In this document: positions 26,498 through 32,613 of the stretch, one piece after another | How positions within the stretch are numbered: position 1 is the stretch's first letter | Layout of the letters: every line of letters starts with the position of its first letter | NCBI GenBank assembly: GCA_023411715.1 | Contig: JAEYOM010000069.1 | Coordinates: 1-45,105, forward strand | Direction of reading: 5' to 3' | From: Bacillota bacterium | GTDB lineage: Bacteria; Bacillota; Clostridia; Acetivibrionales; DTU013 | DNA: 45,105 bases | Notes under the pieces: model-generated | What the model was told of the DNA's origin: nothing | Database searches by the model: none | What the model saw: only the letters and a program-made list of their open reading frames with translations | Position numbers and translations under genes: made by a program

Positions 26498-29032
26498 ATG
26501 GATAAAAATTATGATTTCAGACAGGCAGAAAAAGAGATGCAGGAGCTTTGGAAAGAGAACGGTATCTATGGCTTTGACAAAAAAAGCAACAGGGAAATCT
26601 ACTCCATAGATACTCCGCCGCCGACAGTCAGCGGGAGCCTTCATATCGGCCACATTTTTTCCTACGCGCAGGCTGAAATGATAGCGCGCTTCAAACGCAT
26701 GCGGGGTTATAATGTTTTTTACCCCTTCGGTTTTGACGATAACGGTCTTCCGACCGAAAGGCTGGTCGAGCGTGAAGAAGGCATCCGTGCGAAGGATTTG
26801 CCGCGAAGCGAATTCATTTCAAAATGTACTGGCACGGCAGCCAAATATGTCGATGAATTCAGGGAGCTCTGGCAATCGCTCGGCTTTTCGGTCGACTGGT
26901 CGCTGCAGTATGAGACTGTCAGCCCGATGGCGCAAAGGATCTCGCAGAAATCGTTCATCGAGCTTTACAAGGCTGGGAAAGCGTACATGAAGGAATCGCC
27001 TGTGCTCTGGTGCACGGAATGCCGGACTTCGATCGCGCAGGCTGAACTTGACACCAGGGACAAGGACACGAATTTCAGCTATATCCCGTTCAGAATAACA
27101 GGAAAATCGGGTAATGACAAAACTTCAGGCAAAAATGCCGGTACTGCCGATGATACCGGTGCTACCGATAATACCGGCACTACAGTTGATGGAACCGGCG
27201 CTACCGGTGATACCGGCAATAGGACTACAAATAATTACGGCGGCAATGCCGTTGATGACTCCGCAGATAAAGACATTCTTCTTGTCGCAACTACACGTCC
27301 GGAACTGCTCTATGGCTGCGTTTGTCTGTTCGTCAATCCGCGGGACGGGAGATATGCGAAGTATATCGGCAGCAATGTGTTTGTTCCGCTGTATGATTAT
27401 GAAATACCTGTCATGTCCGATGAAAAGGTCGACATGGATAAAGGCACAGGCGTCGTTATGTGCGCGACATTCGGGGACAGTACGGATGCCGGTTGGTATG
27501 AAACACATAAGCTTCCCTACAGGAAAGTCGTCCTGCCGGACGGGACTATAGCTCCGGAAGTTCCGTTCATAGGAGGACTTGCTGTCCCGGCAGCCAGGAA
27601 GCAGGTCATCCGTCTGCTTGACGAAAACGGGCTGCTGATCAGGTCAGAACAGATCACGCACACCGTCGCGGTCCATGAACGCTGCGGCAAAGAGATAGAG
27701 ATCATACCGTCGAAGCAGTGGTACATCGATATACTATCGAACAGGGAAACGTATCTGAAAGCAGCGGATGAAATAAACTGGTATCCGGAATATATGAAGA
27801 GCCGTTACAAATTGTGGGTCGAAAATCTGAAATGGGATTGGTGCATATCAAGGCAGCGCTATTTCGGAGTTCCATTCCCGATCTGGTACTGTAAAGCCTG
27901 CGGCAAGCCAATGCCGGCATGTGAAGAGTCCCTGCCGGTCGATCCCCGTGAATCCTCGCCGGAGAAGCCTTGCAGCTGCGGCTGCACCGCATTTATACCC
28001 GAGAACTCCGTTTTCGACACATGGGCCACGTCTTCTGTCACGCCTCAGATAAACGCAAGGTGGGGCGAGGCGGGCGATATTAGTTCAAAGCTGCTGCCAA
28101 TGGGGCTTCGTACCCAAGCGCATGAGATCATACGCACCTGGGCATTTTATACGATCGTTAAAAGCCTGTACCATACCGGAAGGATACCCTGGAAGGATAT
28201 AATGATATGCGGGTTCGTACTGGCCAAAAAAGGCGAAAAGATAAGCAAGTCAAAAAGTAATTCGGAGCTTTCACCCAGAACCCTTATAGAGACCCATTCC
28301 GCCGACGTTATACGTTACTGGTCAGCAAATTCGAGACTGGGAACCGATACCTTCTTTTCACAGGATGAACTGGGGATCGCAAAAAGATTTATTACAAAAC
28401 TTTGGAATGCTGCAAAGTTCTCAATATCGCACCTGCAGGATTTCGATCCGTTGGTGGAAACGGAATTGCTCCCTGCCGACCGTTGGATAATGGAAAGCTG
28501 CAGCAGGACCAAACGTGAGGCCGAAGAGCTCCTGAACCAGTATGAAACCGGGTCTGCAAGGCATTTGATCGACGACTTTTTCTGGAAGGATTTCTGCGAT
28601 TATTATCTTGAAATAGTCAAGGAACGGCTTTACCGGCCCGATATCCACGGCGCGGAAGGACGCAGGTCGGCTCAGAAGGCTTTGTACAATACCCTTTTGA
28701 ATATACTGAAACTGTATGCTATCTATGTCCCGCATATAACGGATTATATTTACCAGGATTTTTTCAGGAAACACGAGAAAAGCATATCTCTCCACATGCT
28801 TGCCTGGACTGATGAAAGTCCGGCAGACAATGATATAATAGAATTCGGAGAGAAGTTGAAGGAAGTCATTGCCGACGCCAGAAAATTCAAGTCGGAACAC
28901 TCTCTTTCAATGAAGGCGGAAATGGGCGAGATCGTTATATGTACCGACAAACGGTTTGCAGATATGTTCGAAAGTACGATACCAGATATCATGGCCTGCT
29001 GCAGCGCCAGGGAGGTAAGGCTTGTCAGATAA
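26498..29032 (+). CDS. valS: Valine--tRNA ligase (archaeal/rickettsial-like type)
   Basis: The 844-residue class I synthetase charges tRNA-Val. The HIGH motif is at residues 49-52 and KISKS at 581-585. The stretch FGFDDNGLPTERLVE is typical of the archaeal-like ValRS clade, not of the common bacterial type (PGTDHAG), and there is no C-terminal coiled-coil arm. The CP1 editing domain (ATTRPELLYG near 264) is interrupted at residues 203-257 by a Thr/Gly/Asp/Asn-rich low-complexity stretch encoded by a 9-nt repeat. A Cys-rich zinc-binding loop (YCKACGKPMP; CSCGC) is present. AGGGAGGT sits seven bases before ATG 26498. Control is by the upstream Val T-box. Confidence 0.93.
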   Translation: MDKNYDFRQAEKEMQELWKENGIYGFDKKSNREIYSIDTPPPTVSGSLHIGHIFSYAQAEMIARFKRMRGYNVFYPFGFDDNGLPTERLVEREEGIRAKDLPRSEFISKCTGTAAKYVDEFRELWQSLGFSVDWSLQYETVSPMAQRISQKSFIELYKAGKAYMKESPVLWCTECRTSIAQAELDTRDKDTNFSYIPFRITGKSGNDKTSGKNAGTADDTGATDNTGTTVDGTGATGDTGNRTTNNYGGNAVDDSADKDILLVATTRPELLYGCVCLFVNPRDGRYAKYIGSNVFVPLYDYEIPVMSDEKVDMDKGTGVVMCATFGDSTDAGWYETHKLPYRKVVLPDGTIAPEVPFIGGLAVPAARKQVIRLLDENGLLIRSEQITHTVAVHERCGKEIEIIPSKQWYIDILSNRETYLKAADEINWYPEYMKSRYKLWVENLKWDWCISRQRYFGVPFPIWYCKACGKPMPACEESLPVDPRESSPEKPCSCGCTAFIPENSVFDTWATSSVTPQINARWGEAGDISSKLLPMGLRTQAHEIIRTWAFYTIVKSLYHTGRIPWKDIMICGFVLAKKGEKISKSKSNSELSPRTLIETHSADVIRYWSANSRLGTDTFFSQDELGIAKRFITKLWNAAKFSISHLQDFDPLVETELLPADRWIMESCSRTKREAEELLNQYETGSARHLIDDFFWKDFCDYYLEIVKERLYRPDIHGAEGRRSAQKALYNTLLNILKLYAIYVPHITDYIYQDFFRKHEKSISLHMLAWTDESPADNDIIEFGEKLKEVIADARKFKSEHSLSMKAEMGEIVICTDKRFADMFESTIPDIMACCSAREVRLVR
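27152..27217 (+). repeat. Degenerate 9-bp tandem repeat inside valS
   Basis: Units such as GATACCGGT, GCTACCGAT, AATACCGGC, GCTACCGGT and GATACCGGC follow each other with one 3-nt insertion. Being 9 nt long they keep the frame and encode Asp-Thr-Gly-like triplets. The unit nearly equals that of the intergenic array at 29320-29409. Confidence 0.8.
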
Positions 29033-29056
29033 GCAGGAAGAAAGCGGGGATATCAT

Positions 29057-29311
29057 ATGAATTGCAGGCAAGGATGCGGAGCGTGCTGCATAGCTCCTTC
29101 GATCACATCGCCGGTCCCGGGGATGCCGGAAGGTAAACCTTCCGGCATGCGGTGCATACAATTGACCGGCGACAATAAATGCAGGCTATTTGGAAAGCCC
29201 GAAAGGCCAAAGTTCTGCGTCGGTCTGCAGCCGTCGCGGGAAATGTGCGGAGCATCGGCGGAAGAGGCTTTGAGATATTTACTCTTCCTCGAAAATGAAA
29301 CGAAACCGTGA
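29057..29311 (+). CDS. YkgJ-family cysteine cluster protein
   Basis: The 84-residue protein starts with the metal-binding cluster CRQGCGACC (Cys3, Cys7, Cys10, Cys11) and has further cysteines in RCIQL, NKCRLFG and PKFCVGL, the pattern of the small Zn/Fe-chelating YkgJ group (PF03692). Its function in bacteria is not known. It starts 24 bp after valS and may be cotranscribed. The coding sequence contains a perfect 11-bp palindrome (29123-29133 / 29138-29148, loop TAAA) at the GMPEGKPSGM part, which matches the normal family sequence. Confidence 0.85.
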   Translation: MNCRQGCGACCIAPSITSPVPGMPEGKPSGMRCIQLTGDNKCRLFGKPERPKFCVGLQPSREMCGASAEEALRYLLFLENETKP

Positions 29312-29319
29312 CTACCGGA

Positions 29320-29409
29320 CATACAGGCCATATCGGACATACCGGCCATATCGGCCATACAGGCCATACCGGCCATATCGACCATACCGGACATACAGGC
29401 CATACCGGC
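29320..29409. repeat. Ten-copy 9-bp tandem array
   Basis: Immediately after the YkgJ stop codon come ten units of CAT(A)(C/T)(C/A)GG(C/A), all exactly 9 bp: for example CATACAGGC, CATATCGGA, CATACCGGC. The variant CATACAGGC recurs at units 1, 5 and 9, a 36-bp higher-order period. A degenerate unit precedes it (29311-29319) and CATGGTCCGGCATG follows. A small hairpin GCATGTTT / AAACATGC (29419-29440) stands just beyond. There is no plausible coding use on the plus strand. Confidence 0.95.
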
Positions 29410-29510
29410 CATGGTCCGGCATGTTTGCCTGAAAACATGCTGTTGCTTATGACCGGAGTATGAATTATAATAAAAAAGTGGTTCGACCACTAACAATTTA
29501 CTTTCTAAAT

Positions 29511-29616
29511 GACAGAGTAGATCATTGCGCGTGAAGTGCCAGCCGGACGGGAAGTTGCCGCTGGACGAAAAATCCTTGGGATTTGCGGTGCATTGATCGC
29601 ATTCCGCTGCCACATG
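29511..29616 (+). promoter_or_regulatory. THF (tetrahydrofolate) riboswitch
   Basis: The segment contains GAGTAGATCATTGCGCGTGA near 29515, AGTG, then GCCGGACGGGAAGTTGCCG, GGACGAAAAATCC, and finishes with TCCGCTGCCACAT. These match the conserved blocks of the THF riboswitch, and the gene behind it is the folate S-component. The region up to the start codon holds TTCCTTC near 29625, which could pair with GAAGGAA overlapping the ribosome binding site, suggesting translational control; this pairing is inferred by eye. Confidence 0.85.
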
Positions 29617-29722
29617 AGGGCATTTCCTTCCTTCTGTGACGCCATGTCGTTGAGAAGGGGCCCATCCGAGACCGGAAAGTCTGTCGGTACGGAGGGCCTA
29701 ATGAAGGAAAGGAGGTGCTGGA

Positions 29723-30259
29723 TTGAAAAAGACTTTAATCCTTGTCTGTACAAGTCTGTTCGTAGCCATGTATGTGGTTCTTACCTATTTGGTCCCTGCC
29801 ATTAAAATCGATATCATCAGGGTCAGCTTCGGTTTTGTACCGCAGGCATTTGCTTCGATGTTGTTCGGACCGTTGATCGGAGGAGTAGGTTCTACTGCAG
29901 GTGATATACTTGGTATGTTGATAGCCCCGAGTGGTCCGTATTTTGCCGGCTTTACGCTGAGTGCATTCCTTACGGGCGCGATCTACGGTTTGTTTCTTTA
30001 CAACAAACCCAAATCTCTCCTGAGAATCACCCTTGCCGTTCTTTGTGTGACCGTTTTTATCGATATAGGACTCAATACATACTGGCTGACGATCCTGCTG
30101 GGCAAAGGCTATATGGCATTGCTGCCGGCACGTGTCATTAAGTGCGCTGTTATGCTTCCCGTGCAGACCATAGTAATATCGTTCCTTTGGAAATATGCCG
30201 GTAGGCATATGGAAGAAATATCTGCGAAACTGGCCGTAGACAGGCATAAAACAGAATAA
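29723..30259 (+). CDS. folT: Folate-specific ECF transporter S component
   Basis: The 178-residue integral membrane protein has about five to six hydrophobic helices and the motifs of folate family ECF S components (RVSFGFVPQAFASMLFGPL; GDILGMLIAPSGPYFAGFTLS; NTYWLTILLGKGY). It captures folates in the membrane and uses shared EcfA/EcfA'/EcfT subunits that are not in this window. TTG 29723 is the start because AAAGGAGGTG lies a few bases upstream. The THF riboswitch before it supports the substrate. Confidence 0.92.
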   Translation: MKKTLILVCTSLFVAMYVVLTYLVPAIKIDIIRVSFGFVPQAFASMLFGPLIGGVGSTAGDILGMLIAPSGPYFAGFTLSAFLTGAIYGLFLYNKPKSLLRITLAVLCVTVFIDIGLNTYWLTILLGKGYMALLPARVIKCAVMLPVQTIVISFLWKYAGRHMEEISAKLAVDRHKTE

Positions 30260-30277
30260 TCCGAAAACAGGAAACTG

Positions 30278-30344
30278 TGCGACAGGGGACGGTTTTCCGG
30301 TTCATTTTCCAGGATAATGAGACGGAGAACCGTCCCCTGTCGCA
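30278..30344. repeat. REP/MITE-like palindromic element
   Basis: TGCGACAGGGGACGGTT (30278-30294) and AACCGTCCCCTGTCGCA (30328-30344) are 17-bp perfect inverted arms around 33 nt. A further GAACCGTC block follows at 30365-30372, interrupted by the IS element, and continues at 32075 with AACCGTCCCTGCGTTTC. Sequences of this GGGACGGTTCT type recur as small palindromic repeats in many Clostridia. Here it lies between the convergent folT and CBM genes and may also act as a bidirectional terminator. Confidence 0.75.
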
Positions 30345-30440
30345 ACGAGCAAAACGAAACAAAAGAACCGTCCGAAACCACTGAAAATCGCCTAATAGAT
30401 AATGTAAAATATTCAACTTTTTTCAACAAAAATCTATCAA

Positions 30441-30498
30441 AAAACCCCTTCATATGATATAATGAATGTGACGCAAACATTACAAATGAGGGGGTTTT
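30441..30498 (+). promoter_or_regulatory. IS leader: internal promoter inside an RBS-hiding hairpin
   Basis: AAAACCCCTTCAT (30441-30453) can pair with ATGAGGGGGTTTT (30486-30498) over 13 positions, one of them G-U. The 3' arm includes the GAGGGGG ribosome binding site of the transposase. The -10 box TATAAT (30458-30463) lies in the loop; transcripts from it lack the 5' arm, while readthrough transcripts carry both arms and should be translated poorly. Confidence 0.65.
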
Positions 30499-30501
30499 AA
30501 G

Positions 30502-32025
30502 ATGCTTAAGAATGAACCTAAGCAATTGAGCGTATACACCATATTATACAATAGAATTCCAGAAAATCATATCCTAAAAAGAATTAATTCTGTGGTTGAC
30601 TTCAGCTTTATCAACAAAATAATGAAGGATTTCTACTGCGTCTATTATGGAAGGCCGGCAAAACTGCCTGAAATGATGTGCAGGTTGTCGATACTACAGT
30701 ACTTATACAATCTTTCCGATGAGCAGGTCATATCAGAAACAGAATTAAATTTGGCGTATATGTGGTTTGTCGGTATAAATCCTGAGGAAGACCTCCCTGA
30801 TCCAAGCTTGCTTAGCAAATTCAGGAGGCATAGGCTCGGAGATACCACTCTTGATGACATCATCAGGGAAGTTGTCCGTCAGTGTGTAGAGAAAGGTATC
30901 ATTAAAGGGACTGGAATAAGTGTTGATGCTACCCATACAGAAGCCAATACTGTGAAGAAAGTCCCCGAAAGAATTATGAAGCAGCTTGCGAAAAAAATAT
31001 TAATGAACCTTGAGGAAGAGAAAGGTACCATACCCGAAAACATAGACAGAGGAATCCCGGACTACAAGCAAATCGAAGACCATAAGCAAGCTAAAGAAAC
31101 CATGAAAGAATATCTGGAAGGTCTCATAGATGGTGTCGAAAATATCATAAGTACAGAAACTCCCAAAACCCAGAAAACTGTCGATAAAGCGAAGGAAATA
31201 TTGGATGATCCAAAGTTCATACAACAAAAAGGGGTCAGGTCACTGGTAGATGAGGATGCACGGGTTGGATACAAATCCAAGACGGACAGCTTCTTCGGCT
31301 ACAAGACCGAATATGCAATGATACCGGAAGAAAGGATAATCACTGCTGTTAATGTGCACAGCGGTGCTTACGTGGACGGGACCGAATATGAAGAATTGTA
31401 CATCAATACCAGACAATGTGGAATAAATATCAAAGAAGCGTATGGAGACAAAGCATACTTTAGAAAACCAATCCTGGACCTTTTAGAGAATGATGGTGTA
31501 GAGGCTATAATACCTGTGAGTGAAAGTGTATACAGAATTGACGAAAGTTTGTTCAGCTATAATAAAGATTCAGACCAATGGTTCTGTATCGTGGGTAATT
31601 ATACAGTGAAAAAGGTTAAAAAGAAGCAGAAAAGAGGCAATGAAATACTAAAGTATTATTTTGATAAAACTCTGTGTAAGGATTGCCCCAACAGAGAAGG
31701 CTGTATAAATGGCAAGAGCATCGGAAGGATACTATCAATAGGGATTAACACTCCGGGATTTTACGAATACAGTCAAAAAGCAAAAACACCAGAATTCTTG
31801 GAAAAGTATAAAAAACGGGCCAGTCAAGAATGGAAGAATGGAGAAATGAAAAGGTTTCATGGTATGAGCCGTGCCCGAGGGTATGGCTTACGAAGTATGA
31901 GTATCCAGGCAAAATTTACCGCATTGGTGGTAAATTTAAAGAGGATAGCCGCTCTGGTATCCCCTTTAAACTCATTCAAATTCCATTTCATTTCAAGAAG
32001 TTTGTTTGAGAAACAAGCATGGTAG
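30502..32025 (+). CDS. IS1182-family transposase
   Basis: The 507-residue DDE transposase has the N-terminal DUF772-type domain (SVYTILYNRIPENHIL ... LPDPSLLSKFRRHRLGD) and a catalytic core with Asp142 in GISVDATHTEAN, Asp316 in EAYGDKAYF, and a likely third residue Glu in NGEMKRFHG. A Cys-containing stretch (LCKDCPNREGC) lies before the last part. The frame is complete and without stops. GAGGGGG is seven bases before ATG 30502 but lies in the arm of a leader hairpin. No passenger gene is present. Confidence 0.95.
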   Translation: MLKNEPKQLSVYTILYNRIPENHILKRINSVVDFSFINKIMKDFYCVYYGRPAKLPEMMCRLSILQYLYNLSDEQVISETELNLAYMWFVGINPEEDLPDPSLLSKFRRHRLGDTTLDDIIREVVRQCVEKGIIKGTGISVDATHTEANTVKKVPERIMKQLAKKILMNLEEEKGTIPENIDRGIPDYKQIEDHKQAKETMKEYLEGLIDGVENIISTETPKTQKTVDKAKEILDDPKFIQQKGVRSLVDEDARVGYKSKTDSFFGYKTEYAMIPEERIITAVNVHSGAYVDGTEYEELYINTRQCGINIKEAYGDKAYFRKPILDLLENDGVEAIIPVSESVYRIDESLFSYNKDSDQWFCIVGNYTVKKVKKKQKRGNEILKYYFDKTLCKDCPNREGCINGKSIGRILSIGINTPGFYEYSQKAKTPEFLEKYKKRASQEWKNGEMKRFHGMSRARGYGLRSMSIQAKFTALVVNLKRIAALVSPLNSFKFHFISRSLFEKQAW

Positions 32026-32091
32026 GAAACTTCCTTGGTTCAACCCTAAAAAAGCTACTTTGTCAGTGGTTTCGAACCGTCCCTGCGTTTC

Positions 32092-32115
32092 AAAGCCTGG
32101 TCCTCCCGGGCTTTT
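32092..32115. terminator. Possible terminator beyond the IS
   Basis: AAAGCC and GGCTTT flank a short GC-rich loop, followed by TTGCTTT. It lies just beyond the end of the minus-strand CBM gene and may end transcripts leaving the IS. Confidence 0.35.
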
Positions 32116-32132
32116 GCTTTATGGATAACATG

Positions 32133-32450
32133 TCAGCCTGTTATGTCGAAGCTGTAGAAGTTACCTGAATTATCATCCACATTATTCAACTGATCCCTGA
32201 AGCTCAATTTCAGATACGATTCCTTCAAGGCCGGCACGGTTGCCTCAAAGCAGGTTTCACCCCTTGTCATTGGTATATCCTGTTCGTTTTCCATATTGGC
32301 TCCGTATCCCAGATGGAGGTTCATTCCCGTAGCGCCGTTCTTGGAGAGGATACCGTCGTATATAATCCTGATCCTGTCGCCGACCATCGGAACGGCAGGG
32401 CTTATCGCCACCCCATCCTCCATGTATTCGATATTTTGTTTATTTGTCAT
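32133..32450 (-). CDS. Small carbohydrate-binding module protein (CBM25/53-like)
   Basis: The 105-residue protein looks like one beta-sandwich of the CBM25/53 starch-binding kind: PMVGDRIRIIYDG near the N-terminus, LHLGYG in the middle, and LSFRDQLNNVDDNSGNFYS at the end. There is no signal peptide and no catalytic domain. I chose ATG 32450, with AAAGGTG upstream; an ATG at 32471 is less well placed. Free-standing proteins of this kind occur in Clostridia, probably binding intracellular alpha-glucans such as glycogen. It is divergent from the sugar-nucleotide transferase gene. Confidence 0.75.
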   Translation of the reverse strand: MTNKQNIEYMEDGVAISPAVPMVGDRIRIIYDGILSKNGATGMNLHLGYGANMENEQDIPMTRGETCFEATVPALKESYLKLSFRDQLNNVDDNSGNFYSFDITG

Positions 32451-32539
32451 AAGCACACCTTTCAAAATCATAATTTCACAGTCGTCTCTAGCATATACAT
32501 TTTAATCTGTGATAATTCATGCCGCATTCCTGTATGTTT

Positions 32540-32568
32540 TTGACCACCGTGGCAGAAATTAATACTAC
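32540..32568 (+). promoter_or_regulatory. Predicted sigma-A promoter
   Basis: TTGACC (32540-32545), a 17-bp spacer and TACTAC (32563-32568) lie about 45 bp before the nucleotidyltransferase start. Confidence 0.5.
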
Positions 32569-32613
32569 AGTGCATGAATTTACAAAAATAGAAACGGTAA
32601 AGGAATGAATCTG

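Larger units (their letters stand above)
30373..32074 (+). mobile_element. IS1182-family insertion sequence, complete
   Basis: The element is 1,702 bp. Its ends are imperfect inverted repeats: CGAAACCACTGA at 30373-30384 and TCAGTGGTTTCG at 32063-32074. Both sides are flanked by AACCGTC (30366-30372 and 32075-32081), a 7-bp target duplication. It holds one intact transposase gene with its own leader and promoter. Removing it together with one AACCGTC rejoins a GAACCGTCCCTGCG repeat sequence, so it sits inside the palindromic repeat. Confidence 0.88.

Noticed and set aside
29320..29409. CRISPR array
   Set aside because: Units are 9 bp and directly adjacent, with no spacers, and no cas genes are nearby.
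29477..29491. Minus-strand terminator-like hairpin (AGTGGT / ACCACT with TTTTTT)
   Set aside because: No minus-strand gene would end there; it may be chance.
29053..29613. Minus-strand ORF with repeated Gly-Met/Ala-Met triplets
   Set aside because: It is antisense to the YkgJ-type gene and the THF riboswitch, and the triplets simply mirror the 9-bp array; no ribosome binding site.
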